Part shown: positions 7,623 through 13,669 of the stretch, piece by piece
Layout: each line of letters opens with the position of its first letter
How positions within the stretch are numbered: position 1 is the stretch's first letter
The notes under the pieces: model-generated
Seen by the model: the letters and a program-made list of their open reading frames with translations, nothing else
What the model was told of the DNA's origin: nothing
Database searches by the model: none
DNA from: W589 sp964611805
GTDB lineage: Bacteria > Chloroflexota > Dehalococcoidia > Dehalococcoidales > Fen-1064
Direction: 5' to 3'
Length of the DNA stretch: 38,718 nt
Assembly (NCBI GenBank): GCA_964611805.1
Contig: CAZTBG010000013.1
Span: 1-38,718, forward strand
Translations under genes and position numbers: made by a program

Positions 7623-8333
7623 ATGGCCAGCGTGCTCCCTAAGTTAACTAGGCTCAAGGGGATGGCACTGGATCTTTTATTCCCCCAGTGGTGCATCGGG
7701 TGTGGTGGGGAGGGGAGCTTCCTATGTCAGACCTGTCGACGTTCTTTGCCTCGGATTAATCCTCCAATTTGTCCCAGATGCGGCAAACCCCAGACCAACG
7801 AGCAGCTTTGCCCCGGTTGTGCAGAGTGGTCAGCCGCGATAGATGGAATTCGCTCCCCGTTCCGATTCGAGGGAGTAGTCCGTGAGGCGGTGCATCAGCT
7901 GAAGTACCGGAACCTGCGGGCCCTTGTGCCATCTCTGTCTGAGCTGCTGAACAATTACTTGAAAACTCTCACCTTACCCGCAGATGTCTTGGTGCCGGTG
8001 CCACTACACCGGAAACGACTTCGAGAGCGTGGCTACAATCAGTCCCTCCTTCTGGCCAGGGAGCTGGGCAGACTGGCCGGTCTGCCGGTGGTTGATAGTT
8101 GTCTCGTCCGGCAGAAAAATACCCCTCCCCAGGCGAGGACATCGACTGTGGAAGAACGGCGGGACAACGTTGTCGGCGTGTTTGACTGCCGTGATGACCG
8201 GCTTCGTGGCAGGCAGGTGCTGTTAATTGATGATGTCGCTACATCAGGGGCTACTCTGGATGCCTGCGCCGCAGCGCTGAAAGCATATGGAGCAGTATCG
8301 GTGTGGGCTTTAGTTCTGGCACGAGAGGTCTGA
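7623..8333 (+). CDS. comF: ComF-family amidophosphoribosyltransferase-like protein
   Basis: The 236-residue protein has the ComF architecture. An N-terminal zinc-binding region has CxxC pairs (Cys24/27, 35/38, 50/53, 63/66), and a type I phosphoribosyltransferase domain follows with VPVPLHRKRLRERGYNQS and the PRPP loop VLLIDDVATSGAT (199-211). In naturally competent bacteria ComF supports DNA uptake; elsewhere its role is unclear, and no competence genes are visible here. The start is uncertain: ATG at 7623 has only AAGG directly in front of it, and a GTG three codons later has better spacing. Confidence 0.9.
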   Translation: MASVLPKLTRLKGMALDLLFPQWCIGCGGEGSFLCQTCRRSLPRINPPICPRCGKPQTNEQLCPGCAEWSAAIDGIRSPFRFEGVVREAVHQLKYRNLRALVPSLSELLNNYLKTLTLPADVLVPVPLHRKRLRERGYNQSLLLARELGRLAGLPVVDSCLVRQKNTPPQARTSTVEERRDNVVGVFDCRDDRLRGRQVLLIDDVATSGATLDACAAALKAYGAVSVWALVLAREV

Positions 8334-8489
8334 GTGACTGGCTCCGGCCCACCTGTCTTGCGAGTTCAATCTTGAGCAAGCCGTTCTCTACCTTGCCCGT
8401 ATCTGTGTTGCGTGAGCGGGATAAAGCCCTTCTATTGGTCTTAAAGGTTCTGTTTGGTTTCGGTTGCTACAGAGTACAGAGCAGTAGTG

Positions 8490-8577
8490 TGTCATTGCGA
8501 GGGGGTCTTAACCCCCGCGGCAATCTCATTTCTGCGTACGACGAGATTACTCTGTCGCTACGTTCCTCGTAATGACA
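8490..8577. repeat. CAATGACA-type palindromic repeat, complete 88-bp copy
   Basis: The ends form an imperfect inverted repeat, TGTCATTGCGAGG and CCTCGTAATGACA (12 of 13 pairs). Inside are a GGGGG/CCCCC hairpin and a CAATCTC...GAGATTA pair. It lies between the convergent comF-like and lipoprotein genes. Half-copies ending in CAATGACA occur at 16805-16839 and 37396-37428. The remaining sequence of the 8334-8624 gap shows no gene. Confidence 0.75.
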
Positions 8578-8624
8578 GTTTAACCAACCAAATGCAAATA
8601 GAACCTTCTTAAATACTGATTGAT

Positions 8625-9470
8625 TTATTCGGCATTCAGGGCAGCGGCGGGCGGTTCAATAGAGATTGCCTTACCGTAGTCCCAACCGTTGGCCGTCATA
8701 TTCATGCTACCCGAAATCTCGTAGCCTGCTTCATTGAGTTCCAGAGTTGCCTCGACGGTAGCTTTAGTAATGTCATAGCTGTCCTTGGCAACCCAGTACT
8801 TGACGGTAAAAGACTGGAACATATCCGAGTAGTCAAAGGGAAGGCCAGTATCCGCGGCAAGCTGCTGTTGCTCAACAAAATCCGCCAGGCTGGCCTTGCT
8901 GGGTCTCACCTCAATAACGTAGCATGAGACACCGTTCACTTTTTGCACCTTGAGGACGGTAATATCCGAGCCCTCCAGTAAGTCAGCGTAGGCACTGATA
9001 TAGTTTGCTGCTTCCCAAATATCTTCCAGTTCGATTGCTGATAGCGAAGCTTTTTCCCATTCTCCGGGTTCTCCGGGCATGTCAGCCTTCATATAGCTCA
9101 TGTCGTCAATGATATACATGAGCATATCTATGTCCTGCGATTGTGTCTGCCCCTCCGCACTCACTTTCTGGCTCACGTTCATTTCCATCTGCATCTCTCG
9201 GTTTAAGAAGTCTGCAGCCACCTCGCCGCTCATGGACATGGTGAGTTTACCTGTCATTCCACTGTAGGTAACGTTCATGGTCATGTCGATATCGAAGTCC
9301 TGCCGCCCGGTGGTCAGATTATCCTGAGCTTCAATAACGCCTGCAATAAGCTCTTCAGCCGAGGGCAGCTCTTCTCCAGGTGCCAGTCCGTTGCTACATG
9401 CCACTACGGTGAATAGCATCACCAGGACCAGGCAAGAGCTAATGACCAGCTTAGAACTTTTTCTTAGCAC
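8625..9470 (-). CDS. Predicted lipoprotein (LppX/LprG-like fold possible)
   Basis: The 281-residue protein starts with a lipoprotein signal: KSSK, a hydrophobic stretch LVISSCLVLVMLFTVVA, then a lipobox ending at Cys25 (VVAC). The mature part is acidic and beta-rich, with repeated phrases such as DIDMTMNVTYSG and MQMEMNVSQK. This resembles the LolA/LppX-like lipid-binding or DUF6612-type lipoproteins common in Gram-positive bacteria and Chloroflexota. It is probably anchored on the outer face of the cytoplasmic membrane; the ligand is unknown. The GTG start lies 6 nt after AGGAGG. It is a single-gene unit behind the promoter at 9564-9592. Confidence 0.8.
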   Translation of the reverse strand: MLRKSSKLVISSCLVLVMLFTVVACSNGLAPGEELPSAEELIAGVIEAQDNLTTGRQDFDIDMTMNVTYSGMTGKLTMSMSGEVAADFLNREMQMEMNVSQKVSAEGQTQSQDIDMLMYIIDDMSYMKADMPGEPGEWEKASLSAIELEDIWEAANYISAYADLLEGSDITVLKVQKVNGVSCYVIEVRPSKASLADFVEQQQLAADTGLPFDYSDMFQSFTVKYWVAKDSYDITKATVEATLELNEAGYEISGSMNMTANGWDYGKAISIEPPAAALNAE

Positions 9471-9563
9471 TGTTTGCCTCCTATCTTACTCCTCACGATA
9501 CGAGTGCTTGTTTGGCTAGTTGAATCAAATATTTCTCAAGGCTGCCTGATTTACCGCTTGGTC

Positions 9564-9592
9564 AGTTTAGTCTATTCATATTCCGTTGTCAA
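9564..9592 (-). promoter_or_regulatory. Promoter of the lipoprotein gene
   Basis: On the minus strand, a perfect TTGACA (9587-9592) and TAAACT (9564-9569) are separated by 17 bp. The implied leader is about 85 nt. Confidence 0.6.
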
Positions 9593-9828
9593 TTTTGAAC
9601 AGGAGTAATGAGATTCTAAGGATTGCTCGTCCAAATTACGGGACTCACGAGTTGGCCGTTAGGCAGAAAGGAGGATTCTGTGGTATATTGGGCACAACTG
9701 TCGTAAAACTGGCTCCGGCGTAAGCGGTTACTATTTAGTAAGATGTTGCTAACTCTTTGAGCTGTTTCTGAATTTGACGTATTGGAATTGAAGGTAACTC
9801 ATTTTTCGAATCGCGAGGTTTGTGAGGT
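9593..9828. other. Intergenic stretch without a recognisable gene
   Basis: Together with the lipoprotein leader, about 360 bp separate the lipoprotein and coaE. No open frame with coding character, hairpin terminator or RNA gene is recognised in this part. It presumably holds the coaE promoter, but no convincing hexamer pair is seen. Confidence 0.4.
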
Positions 9829-10431
9829 ATGAAGGTAATCGGGTTAACTGGTGGTATTGGTAGCGGCAAGAGCACGGTCTCCCAGATTCTGGCTGAAATG
9901 GGAGCGGTGGTAGTGGATGCCGACACTGTGGGGCACCAGGCCTATCAGCCAGGGACAGAGACTTGGAAAGACGTGGTGGCTGCCTTCGGGCAGGAGGTCA
10001 TTGCTGCCGATGGAAGTATCGACCGTAAGAAGCTGGGTGCCATCGTTTTCGGTGACCCCCGGGCACTGACACGCCTGAACCAGATAGTGCATCCCCGGAT
10101 GTATGATATGATGGCGGAGCAGATTGAGGAGTACCGCCGGCAGGGGGTGAAGGTGGTGGTGCTGGACGCCGCCATTTTGCTCGAAGCCAACTGGACACCG
10201 CTGGTTGACGAGGTCTGGCTCACCGTGGCCTCCGAGCCGATAGTAGTCCAGAGAGCCAGGGAACGGACCGGCCTACCCGAAGAGCAAATCCGCTCGCGTA
10301 TCCGCTCTCAGTTATCCAATGAGGAGCGGAAGAAACAGGCAAGCGTGGTTATCAGCAATGACTGCAGCCTTGATGAACTGCGGGCGAAGGTGGTGGAGTT
10401 ATGGGAGGGGCTAAAGGTTTCGGATGACTGA
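9829..10431 (+). CDS. coaE: Dephospho-CoA kinase
   Basis: The 200-residue enzyme phosphorylates dephospho-CoA with ATP in the last step of coenzyme A synthesis. It has the P-loop GGIGSGKST (8-16), DADTVGHQAYQPG, the HPRM motif, and VLDAAILLEANW followed by the lid region (RERTGLPEEQIRSRIRSQ). Length is normal. GAGG lies 9 nt before the ATG, which starts the canonical MKVIGLTGGIGSGKS. Downstream is repeat copy A and then the ribosomal cluster, which has its own promoter. Confidence 0.97.
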   Translation: MKVIGLTGGIGSGKSTVSQILAEMGAVVVDADTVGHQAYQPGTETWKDVVAAFGQEVIAADGSIDRKKLGAIVFGDPRALTRLNQIVHPRMYDMMAEQIEEYRRQGVKVVVLDAAILLEANWTPLVDEVWLTVASEPIVVQRARERTGLPEEQIRSRIRSQLSNEERKKQASVVISNDCSLDELRAKVVELWEGLKVSDD

Positions 10432-10470
10432 TGGCTTCATGAAGTGAGCTGTTCAGACGGTGGTGTAAGA

Positions 10471-10567
10471 AGTAGGAGAGTCAAAGAGGGGCGTAGACCC
10501 TCTTATATGTATCTTCCCCTTCCCCTCTGGTAAGGGGACCAAGGGGATGGGGCCGTCACCACCAAAC
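10471..10567 (-). repeat. GC-rich hairpin repeat, copy A
   Basis: Read on the minus strand it contains, in order, GGTGACGGCCCCATCCCC, a CCCC...GGGGAAGGGG pair, AAGAGGGTCTACGCCCCTCTT and TTGACTCTCC. The same order is seen in copies at 16370, 33851 (inverted) and 37101. It separates coaE from the rplU promoter. An ATG inside it (10547) opens in frame with rplU but lies upstream of the rplU promoter. Confidence 0.7.
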
Positions 10568-10586
10568 AGGGGGCAAAGCCACACGC

Positions 10587-10616
10587 TTGACGCCACGCAC
10601 GGACAATTGGTACAAT
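10587..10616 (+). promoter_or_regulatory. Promoter of the rplU-rpmA-rpmE cluster
   Basis: TTGACG (10587-10592) and TACAAT (10611-10616) are separated by 18 bp. Transcription is expected to start near 10623, downstream of the in-frame TTG at 10607, which therefore cannot be the rplU start if this promoter is used. Confidence 0.6.
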
Positions 10617-10627
10617 GGTTATTTGGT

Positions 10628-10632
10628 GGAGG
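10628..10632 (+). promoter_or_regulatory. Ribosome-binding site that points to an ATT start for rplU
   Basis: GGAGG is followed by 7 nt (TAGTAAG) and then ATT (10640), which begins the exact canonical L21 N-terminus. No ATG, GTG or TTG lies in frame between the predicted transcription start and this codon. Confidence 0.65.
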
Positions 10633-10639
10633 TAGTAAG

Positions 10640-11023
10640 ATTTACGCGATAGTTGAGACCGGAGGCAAGCAGTACAGAGTAATCCAGGGCCAGGTGCTGG
10701 ATGTCGGCCGGCTTGATGTAGCCGAGGGGGATACCGTCGAGTTGGACAGGGTATTGCTTGTCGGCGAAGGTGGTAACGTGTCTGTGGGCACGCCTACCGT
10801 TGAGGGGGCGAAGGTTGTCGCCACTTCTAAAGGTGATGGCAAGGCTGCGAAAATTATTGTCTTCAAATACAAACCCAAGGTCCGCTATCGCCGGAAGACA
10901 GGGCACCGACAGGCATTTACCACACTGTCTATCGACGAGATAGTAGCGCCGGGGATTGCACCCGAGAAGCCTGCCAGAAAGCGGACCCGTCGCAAGAAAG
11001 AGGAAAGCGAAGATGGCGCATAA
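10640..11023 (+). CDS. rplU: Large-subunit ribosomal protein L21, apparently started at ATT
   Basis: L21 binds 23S rRNA in the 50S subunit. From ATT the product reads (M)YAIVETGGKQYRVIQG, the standard L21 beginning, and continues with KIIVFKYKPKVRYRRKTGHRQ, the L21 signature region, then a charged C-terminal tail (KPARKRTRRKKEESEDG). It is about 127 residues, longer than the usual ~103 because of the tail. The only standard in-frame starts upstream (TTG at 10607, ATG at 10547) lie in the promoter and in repeat copy A. Its stop overlaps the start of rpmA by 11 bp. Identity is certain; the start codon is inferred. Confidence 0.93.
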   Translation: MYAIVETGGKQYRVIQGQVLDVGRLDVAEGDTVELDRVLLVGEGGNVSVGTPTVEGAKVVATSKGDGKAAKIIVFKYKPKVRYRRKTGHRQAFTTLSIDEIVAPGIAPEKPARKRTRRKKEESEDGA

Positions 11024-11267
11024 GAAGGGTGGTGGCCGCACCAAGAACGGTCGTGATAGCCAGGGGAAGCGGCTTGGTGTCAAACGCTATGCGGGGCAGA
11101 CTGTCCGTGCTGGGACGATACTGGTCCGACAGCGCGGCACACGGATTCATCCCGGTAATAATGTCGGTGTCGGCAGGGACTATACCCTCTTTGCTCTTAT
11201 TGACGGTGTCGTTAAATACGAACCAGCCACTAATAATCGGAGAAAGGTTAGCGTCTATGCAGGCTAG
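11013..11267 (+). CDS. rpmA: Large-subunit ribosomal protein L27
   Basis: The 84-residue protein begins MAHKKGGGRTKNGRDSQGKR, the classical L27 N-terminus that reaches toward the peptidyl-transferase centre. The later part, YAGQTVRAGTILVRQRGTRIHPG, is also canonical. No Firmicutes-type N-terminal pre-sequence is present. The ATG lies inside the end of rplU, preceded by GAGG within the rplU tail, so translation is probably coupled. rpmE follows after 26 bp. Confidence 0.97.
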   Translation: MAHKKGGGRTKNGRDSQGKRLGVKRYAGQTVRAGTILVRQRGTRIHPGNNVGVGRDYTLFALIDGVVKYEPATNNRRKVSVYAG

Positions 11268-11293
11268 GGCTTGCAGGACGTGAATTATTATCA

Positions 11294-11500
11294 ATGAAAG
11301 AGAAGATTCACCCCACCTATTATCGGGATGCAAAGGCGACCTGTTCCTGTGGTAATACCTTCACTGTTGGTTCCACCAAGAAGGAGATAAAGGTGGAACT
11401 GTGCAGCAAGTGCCACCCGTTTTTTACTGGAGAGCAGAGGGTGGTTGATACCGCCGGACGTGTTGAGCGCTTTCGGCGGCGCTACGACAGGAAGAGTTAG
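11294..11500 (+). CDS. rpmE: Large-subunit ribosomal protein L31 (zinc-binding type)
   Basis: The 68-residue protein begins MKEKIHPTYYRDAKATCSCG and keeps four cysteines (Cys17, 19, 37, 40) in CxC...CxxC, the zinc-holding C+ form of L31. The C-terminal RRRYDRKS is typical. It closes the ribosomal cluster and is followed by a strong terminator. Confidence 0.96.
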   Translation: MKEKIHPTYYRDAKATCSCGNTFTVGSTKKEIKVELCSKCHPFFTGEQRVVDTAGRVERFRRRYDRKS

Positions 11501-11521
11501 ATTCATGACAGTTATAGTGTG

Positions 11522-11550
11522 GGAGCGGCTATGCTAAGCCGCTCCTTTTT
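11522..11550 (+). terminator. Intrinsic terminator of the ribosomal cluster
   Basis: A 9-bp stem GGAGCGGCT / AGCCGCTCC with a 6-nt loop is followed at once by TTTTTG. It lies about 20 bp after the rpmE stop. Confidence 0.9.
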
Positions 11551-11573
11551 GTTTGCTGGGGAATGGTAGGTTG

Positions 11574-12470
11574 ATGATGGCAGAGTTCCACTACGGCGGG
11601 CAGGCGGTCATTGAGGGAGTGATGATGCGGGGCCAGAAACATATGGCCACCGTGGTGCGCCGTCCCGATGGTGAGCTGACAGAAAACATACAATCGCTGC
11701 CTTCGCTTTACACAGGTCGGTCACGGTCAGTGCCTCTATTGCGGGGTATTATTGTCCTGATTGAGGCTCTGGTACTCGGTGTCAAAACACTGATGTACTC
11801 AGCCAATGTATCGCTGGAAGAGGAAGGGGAAAAGGTCGAAGGCTGGTTTATCTGGGTGGTATTGGCTTTGTCTCTGGTGGTTGCTGTTGCCATATTTTTT
11901 GTGGCTCCTCTTTTCATCACCGACCAGATTAGGTTAGAGTCAAACGTGCTTTTTCACGTTATAGAAGGCGTCATCCGGCTGGCTATATTTGTTGCCTACC
12001 TCAAGTTGATTTCACTGATGCCTGACATCAAGCGGGTCTTCGCCTACCATGGTGCTGAGCATAAGACGGTAAATGCCTATGAAGCCGGTGTACCACTGGA
12101 AGTGGAGGCAGTGAAGGAGTACGGCAAGGCCCATATCCGTTGTGGTAGCAGCTTTATCTTTACGGTACTGGTGGTGGCCATCGTTGTCTTTGCCCTGGTT
12201 GGGATAGCTGAGCCTACATTCTGGATGATGTTACTGTCACGAATTCTTCTTGTGCCGGTGATAGCAGCACTCGGCTATGAGGTAATCTATTTCGGTGCCA
12301 GGCACGCCGGGAACCGTCTGGTAAGGGCAATTCTAGCTCCGGGGCTGTGGCTGCAGTCGATGACTACCCGTGAGCCTGATGACGGCCAGATTGAGGTGGC
12401 TATAGCGGCGCTGAGCAGGGTACTGGAGGCGGAGCAGTCGGAGGAAGCACCCGCTGAAGCTGCTACCTAA
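11574..12470 (+). CDS. DUF1385 (YqhQ-like) integral membrane protein
   Basis: The 298-residue protein has the family N-terminus FHYGGQAVIEGVMMRG, the conserved FAYHGAEHKTVNAYE (159-164 HGAEHK) and ARHAGNRLVR. Four hydrophobic stretches (about 91-113, 129-149, 192-212, 217-237) predict a polytopic membrane protein. In many Gram-positive genomes it neighbours rpmE and prfA, as here with rpmE. Its biochemical function is not established. The start is one of two adjacent ATGs (11574, 11577). The end overlaps the convergent hisI end by 4 bp. Confidence 0.88.
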   Translation: MMAEFHYGGQAVIEGVMMRGQKHMATVVRRPDGELTENIQSLPSLYTGRSRSVPLLRGIIVLIEALVLGVKTLMYSANVSLEEEGEKVEGWFIWVVLALSLVVAVAIFFVAPLFITDQIRLESNVLFHVIEGVIRLAIFVAYLKLISLMPDIKRVFAYHGAEHKTVNAYEAGVPLEVEAVKEYGKAHIRCGSSFIFTVLVVAIVVFALVGIAEPTFWMMLLSRILLVPVIAALGYEVIYFGARHAGNRLVRAILAPGLWLQSMTTREPDDGQIEVAIAALSRVLEAEQSEEAPAEAAT

Positions 12471-12790
12471 GACTCAACCTGCCTTGGAAGCTCCGTAAAG
12501 AAGCAGCTCCGGTTGCCGGTGTGGCATGTGGGACCCAACGGACGTGCCTTTACAAGTAGACTGTTATCCTCACAGTTCTTCCAGACAGACTGCACCTTGA
12601 GGTAGTTGCCTGAAGTTGACCCCTTGTGCCACATCTCCTGCCGACTGCGACTGTAGAACCAGACGTCTTCGCCGGAGAGGGTCTTGCTCAGGGCTTCCTT
12701 GTTCATATAGCCCAGCATCAGCACCTCGCCGGTATCGGCGTCCTGAATTACGGCCGGGACGAGCCCCTTATCGTCAAATTCGATTTCTAT
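12467..12790 (-). CDS. hisI: Phosphoribosyl-AMP cyclohydrolase, apparently started at ATA
   Basis: HisI opens the purine ring of PR-AMP in histidine synthesis. Only an 85-residue piece begins with ATG (12724), and it lacks the normal N-terminus. The frame continues upstream through (M)EIEFDDKGLVPAVIQDA to an ATA directly preceded by an in-frame TAG, with no ATG/GTG/TTG between them. GGAGG sits 8 nt before the ATA. The full product is about 107 residues. SRSRQEMWHKGSTSGNYLKV and GPTCHTGNRSCF are canonical, and the three zinc cysteines (73, 89, 96) are present. The usual Mg-binding DCDxD is replaced by NCEDN (72-76). It is the last gene of the trpS-hisA operon, after repeat copy B. It could be functional with a rare start, or damaged by the repeat. 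Confidence 0.85.
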   Translation of the reverse strand: MEIEFDDKGLVPAVIQDADTGEVLMLGYMNKEALSKTLSGEDVWFYSRSRQEMWHKGSTSGNYLKVQSVWKNCEDNSLLVKARPLGPTCHTGNRSCFFTELPRQVES

Positions 12791-12910
12791 CTACCTCACC
12801 TCCTCGGTCCCCTTCCGGGAGAACCCTTCCGGGTGTCCCCCTCTCCCTTGAAGGAGAGGGGGAAGATATTGTAAGAGGGGCTTCACCCCTCTTGGACTCC
12901 CCTTGTTCTT
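12791..12910 (+). repeat. GC-rich hairpin repeat, copy B, between hisA and hisI
   Basis: It starts CTACCTCACC, the same beginning as copy D. It contains a duplicated CCTTCCGGG, a CCCCCTCTCC/GGAGAGGGGG hairpin, then GTAAGAGGGGCTTCACCCCTCTTGGACTCCCCTT. Its left end directly abuts the ATA start codon of hisI and supplies, on the minus strand, the GGAGG and the in-frame TAG in front of it. Confidence 0.75.
12799..12803 (-). promoter_or_regulatory. Ribosome-binding site in front of the ATA start of hisI
   Basis: Minus-strand GGAGG is followed by 8 nt (TGAGGTAG) and then ATA. It lies inside the end of repeat copy B, so the repeat seems to provide the translation signal. Confidence 0.55.
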
Positions 12911-12944
12911 ATTGTAACCGGTCTTTATTCACCTGTGCTACCCG

Positions 12945-13658
12945 TTAGCCGATGCTCTCGATGGCCTCTTTAAGGCTGATATCTTCGGAGTAGAGTGCCC
13001 GGCCGAGTATGGCTCCCTCAACACCCAGTTGCTTCAGCATCTTGAGGTGGAGTATCGATGAAATACCACCGGCGGCGATTACGGGTAGGCCGGTGACGTT
13101 GACCAGTTCGGCAATGGCAGTGAAGTTTGGCTCGGTAAGGGTGCCGTCGCGGATGATGTCGGTATATATCAGACGTTGCACGCCCAGTTGGGACATTGAC
13201 CGGGCAAAGTCTACGGCCCTGATTCCCGTATCCTGCTGCCAGCCGTGTGTGGCCACCAGCCCTTCGCGGGCATCAATACTTATAATAATGTAGTCCCCGT
13301 ATTTATGACAGGCCTGCTTGAGCATGTCCGGGTCTTCAACCGCAGCCGTGGTCAGGATAACACGCTCAATTCCAGTGGTGAGCACCTCTTTGATTGTCTC
13401 CAGTGTGCGGATGCCCCCGCCGAGCTGGGTCGGCAGGAGGGTAGCAGCGGCAATCTGCCTGGCAACCTCCAGGTTCTGTGGTTCACCGCTGGCAGCGCCG
13501 TCAAGGTCAATAATGTGAAGTCTGGGCGCACCCTGAGACTGCCACTTGAGAGCTACCTGTAATGGGTCGTCAGAAAACCTTATTTCCCGGCTATAGTCAC
13601 CCTGGTAAAGGCGAACACAGTGGCCACCCCGGAGATCAATCGCTGGGATTATCTCCAT
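12945..13658 (-). CDS. hisA: Phosphoribosylformimino-AICAR-phosphate isomerase (ProFAR isomerase)
   Basis: The 237-residue (beta/alpha)8 enzyme performs the Amadori rearrangement of ProFAR to PRFAR in histidine synthesis. The N-terminal IIPAIDLRGGHCVRLYQGD has catalytic Asp8. LGGGIRTLETI, YTDIIRDG with the second catalytic Asp, and VIAAGGISS form the phosphate-binding sites. The length fits HisA. The ATG follows GGAGAG. It starts 12 bp after the upstream carboxyltransferase and is followed by repeat copy B and hisI. Confidence 0.95.
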   Translation of the reverse strand: MEIIPAIDLRGGHCVRLYQGDYSREIRFSDDPLQVALKWQSQGAPRLHIIDLDGAASGEPQNLEVARQIAAATLLPTQLGGGIRTLETIKEVLTTGIERVILTTAAVEDPDMLKQACHKYGDYIIISIDAREGLVATHGWQQDTGIRAVDFARSMSQLGVQRLIYTDIIRDGTLTEPNFTAIAELVNVTGLPVIAAGGISSILHLKMLKQLGVEGAILGRALYSEDISLKEAIESIG

Positions 13659-13669
13659 TCTCTCCTACC

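Noticed and set aside
8303..8572. 89-codon plus-strand frame after comF
   Set aside because: It overlaps the comF end and then runs through the palindromic repeat; there is no coding character.
10547..10639. ATG-started N-terminal extension of L21 (31 extra residues)
   Set aside because: It runs through repeat copy A and the promoter, has no relation to L21, and lies upstream of the predicted transcript start.
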